Positions 1 to 9,024 of a stretch of DNA of 64,000 bases are shown here, piece by piece (positions within the stretch are counted from its first letter, which is position 1; the number at the start of each line of letters is the position of its first letter). The notes below the pieces were generated by a model that searched no databases, was not told the origin of the DNA, and worked only from the letters and a program-made list of their open reading frames with translations. The translations under genes and the position numbers were made by a program. This DNA is from Thalassomonas sp. M1454 (lineage in GTDB: Bacteria; Pseudomonadota; Gammaproteobacteria; Enterobacterales; Alteromonadaceae), in assembly GCF_007097525.1 (NCBI RefSeq), contig NZ_VKDD01000002.1, positions 839,994-903,993 of the forward strand, written 5' to 3'.

Positions 1-2
1 GT

Positions 3-79
3 TGGCGGAGTGGACGGGACTCGAACCCGCGACCCCCGGCGTGACAGGCCGGTATTCTAACCAACTGAACTACCACTCC
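3..79 (-). tRNA. tRNA-Asp (GTC)
   Basis: The minus strand folds into a 77-nt cloverleaf including an encoded CCA end. The anticodon loop reads CTGTCAC, giving anticodon GTC, and the T arm carries the usual GTTCGAGTC. The sequence closely follows E. coli tRNA-Asp. It lies downstream of dnaQ on the same strand, the dnaQ-aspV order known from E. coli, and has its own strong promoter at 126-154. Confidence 0.97.
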
Positions 80-125
80 GCACCTAAGCAATCAATTCAA
101 CAACAAGTCGTTGAATGCGGGGTGG

Positions 126-154
126 ATAATACGGATATGGAGATATTGAGTCAA
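126..154 (-). promoter_or_regulatory. Promoter of tRNA-Asp
   Basis: On the minus strand a TTGACT -35 element (149-154) is separated by 17 bases from a TATTAT -10 element (126-131). It is followed by the GC-rich stretch CCACCCCGC, the kind of discriminator typical of stable-RNA promoters under stringent control. The tRNA gene starts about 45 bases downstream. The elements are read directly; stringent regulation is inferred. Confidence 0.75.
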
Positions 155-251
155 CTATTTTTTTGAATAAATTTGTATAATTTTAACTGACTGCGCATTT
201 GTCATACAATCCGAATAAATTAGCACCAATATTTTACCATTTACAGAGGCT

Positions 252-998
252 TTAGTCGGCTTTAACTTCACCATGCCAAATACTATGACCAGTTTTCTTT
301 TCAATAATCGCCATTCGGTCTATATGTGCTTGAGATTCTTCAGGACTCGCCTGCACTATTGCCAATGGAGGTCGGTTTGAATCTAGTCGTCTAATACTAT
401 CAGAGGTGTTACCTTCTGTGCCGTCACCTGGGTTAAAGTTTATAGTATTTTGATAGCGAGTCATCTCGACATAAACATATGCGAGTAACTGAGCATCAAT
501 TAATGCGCCGTGATAAGTACGATCAACTAAACCACTTACGCCATAAAATTTGGCTAATGCATCTAAGGTCCTTGGTGCGCCAAACACATCTCGAGATATC
601 TTTAATGTATCGGTTACCGTACAAATATCATCGGTCATAGGTAAGTTTTGGCGAACCATAGCAAATTCATGGTCCATAAAGCCCACATCGAACTTTGAGT
701 TATGAATAACTAATTCAGATCCTCTAATGAAGTCCATAAACTCATGTACAACTTGATGAAACAATGGCTTATCCGCTAAAAACTCATTGGTTAAACCATG
801 AACATTAATAACTTCTTGTTCCATTATTTTTTGCGGGTTGATGTAAACGTGATAGCTGCGACCAGTTAGTTTCCGGTCAATCATTTCAACGCAACCTATT
901 TCAACAATTCTATCGCCCTTTGCTGGGTCAAAACCCGTTGTCTCGGTATCGAGAATAATCAAGCGTTCTTGTGGCTTTTGCTCTGTTTGCACAAACAA
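252..998 (-). CDS. dnaQ: DNA polymerase III epsilon subunit (proofreading exonuclease)
   Basis: This is the 3'-5' exonuclease that proofreads for the replicative DNA polymerase. The 248-residue protein has the usual length. The DEDDh motifs are all present: Exo I as DTETTG (D17, E19), Exo II in HNSKFD (about residues 99-104), and the Exo III histidine/aspartate near residues 162-167 (YHGALIDAQLLA). A linker and C-terminal tail follow, as expected for the part that binds the alpha subunit. The gene is upstream of tRNA-Asp on the same strand, conserved with E. coli, and divergent from the metallo-hydrolase at 1182. The ATG at 998 leaves about 16 residues before Exo I, slightly longer than E. 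coli DnaQ. Confidence 0.96.
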   Translation of the reverse strand: MFVQTEQKPQERLIILDTETTGFDPAKGDRIVEIGCVEMIDRKLTGRSYHVYINPQKIMEQEVINVHGLTNEFLADKPLFHQVVHEFMDFIRGSELVIHNSKFDVGFMDHEFAMVRQNLPMTDDICTVTDTLKISRDVFGAPRTLDALAKFYGVSGLVDRTYHGALIDAQLLAYVYVEMTRYQNTINFNPGDGTEGNTSDSIRRLDSNRPPLAIVQASPEESQAHIDRMAIIEKKTGHSIWHGEVKAD

Positions 999-1181
999 TT
1001 CCTAAAAGTTATCTATGTGATATATGTTTATCGTTACATTCAAACAAATTTAACTAGGCTCTGTAAATCATTCTTTGCTATTTAGACAATAAATTTTAAT
1101 CTCAAAATAAATAAATTCTGTTCCTACGCAATGAAACCGTTACAATAGCCCTATAAAAAGTTTTACATTAAAAAGAATTTC

Positions 1182-2054
1182 ATGAGTTTACAAATACAGC
1201 ACTTTTTTCATCCTGCATCTTTCACCATTAGCTATGTAGTTTATGATGATGAAACCAAGCAATGTGCCGTGATCGACCCAGCTTTAGATTATGACCCAAT
1301 AGCGAGTTCGGTTAACACGGCTTTCGCCCAAGAAATCATTTCGTTTATTAAAGACAAACAACTATCGCTAATATATATATTAGAAACCCACGCCCACGCA
1401 GACCATATATCATCCGCTTTCTACCTTAAAAAGAAACTTGGTGGTGATATTTGTATTGGCAGAAACATTGTCGGTATTCAAAAAACATTCAAAACGGTAT
1501 TTAACTTAGCCAAAGATTTTAATACCCAAGGTGTGCAATTCGACCAATTATTAAATGATGGCGATGTACTAACTTTAGGAAACTTTGCAATAGAAGTTAT
1601 CTCTACGCCGGGACATACACCAGATAGCGTAACGTATCTAATTGAAGGTAATGCTTTTATTGGTGATACTTTATTTATGTACGATTCAGGCTCGGCAAGA
1701 TGTGATTTTCCAGGTGGCGATGCTAGCCTATTATATAGCTCGATCCAGCGCCTTTATGCCCTACCCGACAATACCAACTTATATATGTGCCATGACTATC
1801 AACCAGCCGGTCGTGAGCTTATGTTTGTTACAACGGTTGCAGAGCAAAAACAGAAAAATATCCAAATTAAAGCAGATACATCAGAACAAGAATACGTTAC
1901 AAAGCGCGAGGCTAGAGACTCAACATTAGCTAATCCGAAACTTATATTCCCGGCATTACAGTGTAATATTCAAGCTGGAGATTTACCTGCGGCAGATAAT
2001 GATGAGAAACACTATTTTAAAACCCCTATTTCTGGCTTAGAAAACTTAGAATAG
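1182..2054 (+). CDS. MBL-fold metallo-hydrolase, persulfide dioxygenase-like (Blh type)
   Basis: This 290-residue single-domain metallo-beta-lactamase-fold protein has a complete metal site: THAHADH (H70, H72, D74, H75), TPGHT (H145), GDTLF (D162) and MCHDY (H204). The blocks SARCDFPGGDA and REARDSTL are those I associate with the bacterial sulfur (persulfide) dioxygenases of the Blh/ETHE1-like group, which oxidise glutathione persulfide to sulfite. Known members often sit beside a BigR regulator or rhodanese; none is visible here. A glyoxalase II function is less likely given these blocks. The gene stands alone, divergent from dnaQ, and its stop lies 15 bases from the convergent gene at 2070. 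Confidence 0.82.
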   Translation: MSLQIQHFFHPASFTISYVVYDDETKQCAVIDPALDYDPIASSVNTAFAQEIISFIKDKQLSLIYILETHAHADHISSAFYLKKKLGGDICIGRNIVGIQKTFKTVFNLAKDFNTQGVQFDQLLNDGDVLTLGNFAIEVISTPGHTPDSVTYLIEGNAFIGDTLFMYDSGSARCDFPGGDASLLYSSIQRLYALPDNTNLYMCHDYQPAGRELMFVTTVAEQKQKNIQIKADTSEQEYVTKREARDSTLANPKLIFPALQCNIQAGDLPAADNDEKHYFKTPISGLENLE

Positions 2055-2069
2055 TTTAATTAATCTCTA

Positions 2070-2582
2070 CTAATAAACCACATCTCGTTTTTTGCGAGGA
2101 GCTTTCGGTATGGTTTCAGGAAATTCAGACCGATTAATCCTCGCTTTAGCGCTTAACTTACAAAATAAAAGTAAACATACAGCGATAAACGTTTGAGCGC
2201 AAAGCCAATTAAACTTTCCCTGAGAATATAGTGCAAATTGGCCCCAATATATTGCCAGATCAAGCAAAACGAAAACTGACATAATTGGTAATATATTTTG
2301 CCAAAGAGATTTCACCCAAGGTGCAGCTTCAGGTTTACGCTGAATAATGACATAAAACAGCAGTAAACTAGGAGTACTCGATAATAAAGCGAAGTAAAAT
2401 TGTGATGATTCAGGGTAAAACCATTGTATTAAAGCGAGCTTATCTCGTAAATTAACAAGAGATAAAATGGCTATTACAAAGCCTCGCAATAGAAATATCA
2501 AAATAAAATAGTAGATAAACGATAACTTTAAACAGTTATATTTATCGAAATGTTTCAATGAATAGCTAGCTAATGGATGCAT
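2070..2582 (-). CDS. DUF2919-family inner-membrane protein (YfeZ-like)
   Basis: The 170-residue protein has about four hydrophobic segments (roughly residues 20-43, 62-80, 92-112, 125-143) and a basic tail ending in PRKKRDVVY. The N-terminal pattern, an FDKYNCLKLS stretch leading into a long hydrophobic helix ending in LLRGF, and the motif WFYPESSQFYFAL match my recollection of the DUF2919/YfeZ family of small membrane proteins of unknown function. No catalytic motif is apparent. It is convergent with the metallo-hydrolase upstream and is probably monocistronic. Confidence 0.68.
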   Translation of the reverse strand: MHPLASYSLKHFDKYNCLKLSFIYYFILIFLLRGFVIAILSLVNLRDKLALIQWFYPESSQFYFALLSSTPSLLLFYVIIQRKPEAAPWVKSLWQNILPIMSVFVLLDLAIYWGQFALYSQGKFNWLCAQTFIAVCLLLFCKLSAKARINRSEFPETIPKAPRKKRDVVY

Positions 2583-2736
2583 AAAACTCAGGTAAAATAA
2601 TCGTTATCAAATAAACAAGGCAATTTATCCGTATATACTTGCTACTTTTGATAATAAAAGCAAACAATAATCCATGCCCAGAGGATGACAATTCGAGTAA
2701 GTTTATATAACTATTGTAGTTTATATAAATTTAACT

Positions 2737-3465
2737 TTAGTCAAACTCATACCCTTCTTTACTTAAATCAACGACACCTTGTTGAATCGCCTTAAGTGCT
2801 TTCGATTTAAATTCGCGACGATAAAGAATATAAACAACAAATAAACTGCTAACCAAAAACATTAACGGATGAAAAAACCAACTAAGTGCAGACAATGAAA
2901 AGTAGTATGAGCGTAAGCCATAGTTATAAGCATGGGCTGCTTGATCTTGCACTCTTGCCATCTGTACAGAGTAATTGATTAAATGCTCTTTATCAGTCTT
3001 AAACGCTACAGGCGCTGCGCCAATCATGATGTTAACGAAACCGTACTGACGCATTGACCAAGTAAATTGAAAAAATGCCAAAACAAAAATCAGCACCAAT
3101 AAACAAAGTTTAATTTGAATGGCAAAATTACTCGCTTCTTGCGCCACAGTCATCCGAGTTAATAATTCACGAACACTTTCTAGCTGAGAAAATAATGTCA
3201 GAACACCCGCTAATACCAGCATGGTAGTAGAAGCAAAAAAAGCTACATTACGTTCAAGGTTAGCTAGCAAAGACGCATGTGATACACGAACATCTGTATC
3301 AAAAATTTGTCTCATCCAAATTAAGCGGTGTTGATGTAAACAACGAGAGATACAAGCGGTATCTTTTGCTTTAATTTTTGCAAACTGGGTATAGCCTATC
3401 CATGACGTAAAAAATATAACCAAGGCTGTATAGTCGATTAATGTTAATGACACAATAGACCTCAC
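2737..3465 (-). CDS. DUF599-family membrane protein
   Basis: The 242-residue protein has hydrophobic segments near residues 8-25, 72-92, 113-135 and 190-215. The order of features (an N-terminal helix ending GYTQF, then WMRQIF, a NLERNVAFFASTTMLVLAG block and a later QFTWSMRQYGF) fits the DUF599 family of integral membrane proteins, whose role is unknown. It lies between other monocistronic genes and shares no clear operon. The ATG at 3465 begins an N-terminus (MRSIVSLTLIDY) with no long pre-sequence, so I keep it. Confidence 0.75.
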   Translation of the reverse strand: MRSIVSLTLIDYTALVIFFTSWIGYTQFAKIKAKDTACISRCLHQHRLIWMRQIFDTDVRVSHASLLANLERNVAFFASTTMLVLAGVLTLFSQLESVRELLTRMTVAQEASNFAIQIKLCLLVLIFVLAFFQFTWSMRQYGFVNIMIGAAPVAFKTDKEHLINYSVQMARVQDQAAHAYNYGLRSYYFSLSALSWFFHPLMFLVSSLFVVYILYRREFKSKALKAIQQGVVDLSKEGYEFD

Positions 3466-3630
3466 TTTAGGTGTGTTTAGCTGATATCAATTTAACTTAA
3501 TATACTGTTATTTATAGTAGAGTAAAATAGAAATAACATATTAAAAATAAATAATTTTTTAATATATGAAACAACAGATTACAGATTGACATTAACTTCC
3601 TATTTACGATATAAATAATGTTACAAAATA

Positions 3631-3646
3631 TGTTCTAGGAAGAACA
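3631..3646. promoter_or_regulatory. Candidate operator palindrome
   Basis: The stretch TGTTCT-AGGA-AGAACA is a perfect 6-4-6 inverted repeat, 44 bases before the start of the DUF5916 gene. Its position suits an operator or a leader hairpin, but no regulator is encoded nearby and a short palindrome can arise by chance. Confidence 0.25.
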
Positions 3647-3689
3647 TCCAAAGTAGCCAAATAATAAAAAGCAGGCATAGGAAGTAGTC

Positions 3690-5990
3690 ATGATTTTGCT
3701 AAGAAAAGGAGCTAAGTATATCTGCGCTATGATATTACTTGCTAATGTACCTTTTCAAACTGTTGCTCAACAACAAACAATAGATATACCTCACATTAAG
3801 TCTGACATCATTTTTGATGGTGAACTCAATGAGCCTGCCTGGCAAAAAGCAAAAAAAATTGACCTTAACATTGTCAATTACCCATACGATAACACCCCTA
3901 GCCCTGTAAAAACCCAAGCCTATATGTTTGAGGATGGTGTTAATGTTTATTTTGCTTTTATCGCCGAAGATCCCAATCCAGAAAATATCCAAGGCTTCCT
4001 TCGAGATCATGATGAAGCCTTCGCTGATGATATCGTCGGGGTAAAACTTGATACATTCAATGATCACCGCTTAGCTTATAAGTTTTTTGTAAATCCATAC
4101 GGTGTACAAAATGATGGCATAGTTAATGAGATGACTGGCGATGATAATATTCTTTGGGATGGTATTTGGACTTCTTATGGCATGGTAACCGATAAAGGCT
4201 ATCAAGTTGAGTTTGCAATCCCTTATCGAGAATTAAATTTTGAAGAAGGTAGTGATATAAAAACTTGGGGCATGGAGCTAATTCGTGTTTATCCAAGAGA
4301 CAACATTTTGCGTATATCACACATTGCTCTAGATCGTGATAACTCTTGCTGGAGTTGTCAGATGGTTCCTGTACAAGGTTTTGAGCAAGCTAAATTAGGC
4401 GACAACCTTTTAGTTACCCCGTCAGTTGTTGCTAGTCGCAATGAAAACAGAGATGTTTATAATAACCAAGACTGGCAAAGTGACGATGATGTAGACCTAG
4501 GTTTAAATGTGCGCTGGGGCATAACGCCTGACATTATGCTTAACGCCACCATAAACCCTGATTTTTCTACAGTCGAGTCTGATTCAGGCCAACTGCAAGT
4601 AAATAAAAAGTATGCATTGTTTTATGATGAAAAACGCCCTTTCTTTTTAGATAACGCGGAGTATTTTTCAAGCCAATTTAACTTGGTTTATACTCGCAAC
4701 ATTGCTGATCCTGACTTTGGTACTAAACTAACAGGCCGCTTAGGTGATTCATCTTTTGGCTTCTTTATGACCAAAGATAATAACACCAATATTATTTTAC
4801 CAGGCAATACGTACTCCTTACCGGATACCTTAAATGAAGAAAGCTATTCAGGAGCTTTACGTTATCGTTATGATGTAAACCAAGATCTATCATTTGGTTT
4901 TATTTCTACCCTGCGCGAATCAGACAACTACCATAATTACGTTACTGGATTAGACTCAAGATATAAACTCAATGTAAGTAACACTATAACAGCGCAAGCA
5001 TTAACTTCAGAAACTCAATACCCTATTGAATTATATGACTATTGGTGTGAGAACGATGATTGTTTCTTACCAAGTATGATAGGTAAATATGATGACGAAT
5101 TTAGTGATCAGGCATACAAACTTGGCTTTGAGCACAACAGCGAATTTTGGCTTGTTGATATTAATTATGAAGATATAGGCAAAGACTTTAGGGCAGATCT
5201 TGGTTACATGCCACAAGTAGATATTAATAAAATTAGCACTACATTAGGCCATACCCTATATGGTGAAAGTTCATGGTGGACAGAATTAAACCTTGGTGCA
5301 AAGTATAAAATAACCCATAACCAAAATGATGAATTAATCTCTAAAGTATCTGCGGCAAGCTTTACTATTCAAGGTCCAATGCAATCTTTATTCGATGTGA
5401 TCATTTCACAAGAAGACAGTGTGGGCTTAAGGTTTGATACCAATGATAGCGCCATAGATAACAACACCACCTTATTTGAACAAAATAAGCTTGAACTCTA
5501 TTTTGGATTTCAACCTAAACCAAACCTTTACCTCGAGGCATTTACCCTTTTAGGTGAGGGAATTGACTATGATAACAATCGCTTAGGCGATATTATCGAA
5601 TTAAGCCCACGTGTAATTTATAACATGTCTGAACATCTAGAATTAGACTTAGGTTATACCTATGCTGAACTTGAAGCGGATAACGACTACGTTTACAAAG
5701 AAAACATCACCAATGCTCGATTCACTTATATGTTTGATGTAAATAGTTATTTAAGATTAACCATGGTTTATACGCAGACAGATTTTAATAAAGACAATAA
5801 CCCAGATATTTTTATAGAGTCTGAACAACAAGACAGTCTTGGTTCACAACTTATTTATTCATATAAGCTTAACCCGCAAACAGTTTTCTTTTTAGGTTAT
5901 TCAGATAATTCAATCGAAAACCAAAAATTAAAAAGTTTAAAACAAGAACAACGCACTGCATTCTTAAAGTTAAGCTATGCTTGGATGTAG
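3690..5990 (+). CDS. CBM9-like / DUF5916 outer-membrane protein
   Basis: This 766-residue secreted protein starts with a signal peptide (about residues 1-27, ending QTVAQ). Residues ~30-215 resemble the CBM9-like carbohydrate-binding fold found at the start of DUF5916 proteins (IIFDGELNEPAWQKA, then AFADDIVGVKLDTF). The rest has alternating polar/aromatic strands typical of an outer-membrane beta-barrel and ends in W-M, with the block NPDFSTVESDSGQLQVN that I recall from DUF5916. Such proteins are common in marine gammaproteobacteria and Bacteroidetes; their substrate is unknown. The ATG follows a good AGGAAG ribosome site. The gene stands alone between divergent and unrelated neighbours. Confidence 0.8.
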   Translation: MILLRKGAKYICAMILLANVPFQTVAQQQTIDIPHIKSDIIFDGELNEPAWQKAKKIDLNIVNYPYDNTPSPVKTQAYMFEDGVNVYFAFIAEDPNPENIQGFLRDHDEAFADDIVGVKLDTFNDHRLAYKFFVNPYGVQNDGIVNEMTGDDNILWDGIWTSYGMVTDKGYQVEFAIPYRELNFEEGSDIKTWGMELIRVYPRDNILRISHIALDRDNSCWSCQMVPVQGFEQAKLGDNLLVTPSVVASRNENRDVYNNQDWQSDDDVDLGLNVRWGITPDIMLNATINPDFSTVESDSGQLQVNKKYALFYDEKRPFFLDNAEYFSSQFNLVYTRNIADPDFGTKLTGRLGDSSFGFFMTKDNNTNIILPGNTYSLPDTLNEESYSGALRYRYDVNQDLSFGFISTLRESDNYHNYVTGLDSRYKLNVSNTITAQALTSETQYPIELYDYWCENDDCFLPSMIGKYDDEFSDQAYKLGFEHNSEFWLVDINYEDIGKDFRADLGYMPQVDINKISTTLGHTLYGESSWWTELNLGAKYKITHNQNDELISKVSAASFTIQGPMQSLFDVIISQEDSVGLRFDTNDSAIDNNTTLFEQNKLELYFGFQPKPNLYLEAFTLLGEGIDYDNNRLGDIIELSPRVIYNMSEHLELDLGYTYAELEADNDYVYKENITNARFTYMFDVNSYLRLTMVYTQTDFNKDNNPDIFIESEQQDSLGSQLIYSYKLNPQTVFFLGYSDNSIENQKLKSLKQEQRTAFLKLSYAWM

Positions 5991-6032
5991 TTCGCTATAT
6001 AGGCACTCCTCTATACACTAAAACGGCAAAAC

Positions 6033-6524
6033 ATGAATATCAGAGCAGCAACAAAAGCAGACTGGCCTAGTATTTGGTTAATTTTTAATGAAATAGTTTC
6101 CGCAGGTGAAACTTACGCTTATGATCCTGCAACGAGTAAAGCTGAAGCTGAAAAAATCTGGCTAGATAACCCCCGAAAAGTATTTGTGGCGGAAGCAAAT
6201 GGTGAGATTTTTGCTACATACTATATAAAAACTAACCAAGCAGGTCCTGGTAATCACGTATGCAACTGCGGCTATATGGTTTCATCAACCGCAAGGGGGA
6301 AAGGACTTGCCACAGCAATGTGCGAACACTCACAACAGGTAGCTCGTCAACTAGGCTATAAAGCTATGCAGTTTAATTTTGTCGCATCGAGCAATAAAGG
6401 CGCGGTCAGTCTATGGCAAAAACTTGGCTTCGATATCGTTGGCAGATTACCAAAAGCTTTTAACCACCCCTCTCAAGGTTACGTTGATGCTTTAGTTATG
6501 TATAAATGGCTAGCAGACGCCTAA
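6033..6524 (+). CDS. GNAT-family N-acetyltransferase
   Basis: The 163-residue protein is a single GNAT domain. The acetyl-CoA-binding motif A is ARGKGLATAM (about residues 88-97) after the beta-4 strand CNCGYMVSS. Motif B appears as SNKGAVSLWQKLGFDIVGRLP. The N-terminal block SAGETYAYDP and the later FNHPSQGYVDALVMYK are shared with a common bacterial GNAT subgroup; the substrate is not deducible. It follows the DUF5916 gene by 42 bases on the same strand but reads as an independent gene, and is convergent with the RDD gene. Confidence 0.88.
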   Translation: MNIRAATKADWPSIWLIFNEIVSAGETYAYDPATSKAEAEKIWLDNPRKVFVAEANGEIFATYYIKTNQAGPGNHVCNCGYMVSSTARGKGLATAMCEHSQQVARQLGYKAMQFNFVASSNKGAVSLWQKLGFDIVGRLPKAFNHPSQGYVDALVMYKWLADA

Positions 6525-6546
6525 AAACTGAACACTATTGTTTATA

Positions 6547-7791
6547 CTAAAGGTGCTGATGCTGTGCTTTATACTCTTCTATTTTTAGCCTTGCGGCTTC
6601 AACTACATCTTCATCAACGACCTTTTTTTCATCAATAACAACCGTAGCTGATATTTTATCTTGAATTGCTTGTCTATTTGCATCCCAATAAATTTGTAAA
6701 AAGCCCAATAAACCAGTAGCAAGGCCGGCACCATAACCGCCATAACGACCAAAACTATCCCACAAAGATAAACCTGTGCCATCGAGTTGCAGCACTCTGA
6801 TCCCAAACAAACGCTTGCCTGGTGTTTGGCCATTCCATTTAGAGGTAAAAACAGTAAAGTATAAAGCAGCCCAACCAAAACCTAAGCCTAAATCGTTGAA
6901 AATGCCTTTTGCTAATTCAATAAGAGAGTAAACAGGTTTTTCTGATTTAGCTTCATCGGACTCTGCTTCTTCAATAGGATCTACTGTTGGTTCTTGAGCT
7001 TGATTTGTTGGCTCCAACTCTTTTTTAGAATCAGTAACATTGGCGAGTGTTGTTGGTTGTTTTTCTTGGGGAGTAGTCGCGCTCAGTAATTCAAGGTAAT
7101 TACCATATAGCAGTGTAACTAACTTTTCTTGTTCGTTTTTGCTTAACTCGGTTGCATCAACAACTTCTCTAAAAAAGTTATGCGCTTGTTTGTTGCTCAT
7201 ATCCAAATTTGTCGCTTCTTCAGGGATAGGCGCGTAAACACCGGCCCAACAATCATAGTCATTACAACTTTGCTGTTTAGCATCATTAACAACTTGTATG
7301 ACAACACCTGCAACTCTAAGTGCATTAGCGATACCGGCTTCTTTATCTTTAAAAGTTACGCCTTCGCCCTTATTACTCCAGTCTTTTTTATTGCCATCAT
7401 AATTAGAATACTGACTACTATCATCACCAATTATGCCATTAACTAAAGGCGGTAACTCATCGAGTAATACACCTAGTAAAATCAACGCGCCAATTAAACG
7501 AACAAAAGCCCTGCGCTTACGCCCTTTTACTTTACCTTCTTGTTGCGCCCTGCGTTTACTGCCAATACGAAAAGCCATAACAGCGATAGCGATTGCTAAA
7601 AACTCACCACCGGCACCACTTAATATGGCAATGAGTAGTAAATCGATAGCAATCGCAAAACCTCGTTTCCAAGGGCTTGCGATTGCTGTTCCAAATAAGT
7701 TTTGGTCAAGTTTAAAAGCAAAAGGTGTGATGATTTCTTGAGTTTCATCAAAGGTTAATTTTTTTCGTGTTTTAGAAAATAATTTTCTCAT
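6547..7791 (-). CDS. RDD-family membrane protein with long central insertion
   Basis: The 414-residue protein contains an RDD domain split in two. The first helix, RGFAIAIDLLLIAIL (about 44-58), carries the Arg/Asp pair. The second half comes near the C-terminus (GQTPGKRLFGIRVLQLDG, about 320-337, and AIQDKISATVVI). Between them lie a basic loop, another membrane segment (about 95-115) and about 170 soluble residues rich in D, E, K and Q, probably exposed. RDD proteins are usually 150-200 residues with adjacent helices, so this is an enlarged form. It follows the MoxR and VWA genes on the same strand (57-base gap) and probably belongs to that operon. Its exact role is unknown; ion transport has been shown for a few RDD proteins. 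Confidence 0.82.
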   Translation of the reverse strand: MRKLFSKTRKKLTFDETQEIITPFAFKLDQNLFGTAIASPWKRGFAIAIDLLLIAILSGAGGEFLAIAIAVMAFRIGSKRRAQQEGKVKGRKRRAFVRLIGALILLGVLLDELPPLVNGIIGDDSSQYSNYDGNKKDWSNKGEGVTFKDKEAGIANALRVAGVVIQVVNDAKQQSCNDYDCWAGVYAPIPEEATNLDMSNKQAHNFFREVVDATELSKNEQEKLVTLLYGNYLELLSATTPQEKQPTTLANVTDSKKELEPTNQAQEPTVDPIEEAESDEAKSEKPVYSLIELAKGIFNDLGLGFGWAALYFTVFTSKWNGQTPGKRLFGIRVLQLDGTGLSLWDSFGRYGGYGAGLATGLLGFLQIYWDANRQAIQDKISATVVIDEKKVVDEDVVEAARLKIEEYKAQHQHL

Positions 7792-7848
7792 GTGCCACCT
7801 TTTGTTTTAATTATTATTAGTACCAAGCTCAATTAATTAAGTAGCTTA

Positions 7849-9021
7849 TTATAAAAGCTCTTTAATACCGTCTGACAACCCCTCAATCGTCATTGGGTAC
7901 ATTCTTTGTGCCATTAACTGTTTCATCAAACCTATCGATTGATAGTAATTCCAATACTCAACTGGCTGTGGATTTAACCAAATACAATGCTCAAAATGAT
8001 CGGTTAAACGCTGCATCCAGACACTACCAGGCTCTTCATTCCAATGCTCGACACTACCACCAGGGTAAGCGATTTCATAAGGTCCCATGGTCGCATCGCC
8101 AACAAAGATAATTTTATAATCCTTGGAGAATCTATGGATAATATCCCAAACATCTATGGTTTCTTTATATCGCCTTGAGTTGTCATGCCACACATGCTCG
8201 TACATACAATTATGAAAATAAAAATACTCTAAATGCTTAAACTCGGTATGCACTGCAGAGAACAATTCTTCACATACTTTAATGTAGCTATCCATTGAGC
8301 CGCCGACATCAAAAAACATAAGTACTTTAATGCTATTGTGACGCTCAGGTCGCATTTTTACATCAAGGTAGCCAGCATTTTTAGCTGTCGCCTTAATGGT
8401 ATTATCTAAATCGAGTTCCTCAGCTGAGCCTGTACGGGCAAATTGTCTTAATTTACGAAGCGCGACTTTAATATTACGCGTGCCTAACTCTACATTAGCA
8501 TCTAAATTTTTAAATTCACGTTTATCCCAAACTTTGGCAGCAGAGAAGTTTCTGTTGCCATCTTGTCCTATGCGCATACCACCGGGGTGTTCACCGTAAG
8601 CACCAAAAGGAGAAGTACCGCCGGTACCTATCCACTTGTTACCACCTTCATGGCGCTTTTTCTGCTCTTTTAAGCGCTCTTGTAGAGTTTTCATTAACTC
8701 TTCTAAGCCACCAAGTTTTTTAATTTGCGCTTTTTCCTCGGCCGTTAACTGCTTTTGAAAACGTTTCTCTAACCAATCTTTTGGAATATTTGATAAATCT
8801 AAATCAATACTGACCACCCCTTCAAAATAGTCGGCAAAAGCCCGATCAAACTTATCAAAGTGGCTTTCATCTTTTACTAAAATGACACGACTTAACACAT
8901 AAAAGTCATCAACGGAGCAAAAGATCACTCGCTCTTTCATTGCCGAAATTAGATCTAACAACTCACGAACAGTACAAGGAACTCGGTATTCTCTTAATTT
9001 AAAGAAGAAATCAATTAACAT
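7849..9021 (-). CDS. VWA-domain protein, CoxE-like
   Basis: The 390-residue protein has a charged N-terminal half and a C-terminal von Willebrand A fold. The metal-ion site begins at DVGGSMD (D238, S242), with glycine at the middle serine of the classical DxSxS, a change common in CoxE-like proteins. A glycine-rich linker (GGTSPFGAYGEHPGG, about 134-148) separates the halves. It starts 3 bases after the MoxR ATPase, so the two are translationally coupled. Known MoxR/VWA pairs act as chaperones that insert metals or activate target proteins; the target here is unknown, with the RDD membrane protein downstream as a candidate partner. Confidence 0.9.
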   Translation of the reverse strand: MLIDFFFKLREYRVPCTVRELLDLISAMKERVIFCSVDDFYVLSRVILVKDESHFDKFDRAFADYFEGVVSIDLDLSNIPKDWLEKRFQKQLTAEEKAQIKKLGGLEELMKTLQERLKEQKKRHEGGNKWIGTGGTSPFGAYGEHPGGMRIGQDGNRNFSAAKVWDKREFKNLDANVELGTRNIKVALRKLRQFARTGSAEELDLDNTIKATAKNAGYLDVKMRPERHNSIKVLMFFDVGGSMDSYIKVCEELFSAVHTEFKHLEYFYFHNCMYEHVWHDNSRRYKETIDVWDIIHRFSKDYKIIFVGDATMGPYEIAYPGGSVEHWNEEPGSVWMQRLTDHFEHCIWLNPQPVEYWNYYQSIGLMKQLMAQRMYPMTIEGLSDGIKELL

Positions 9022-9024
9022 TGA

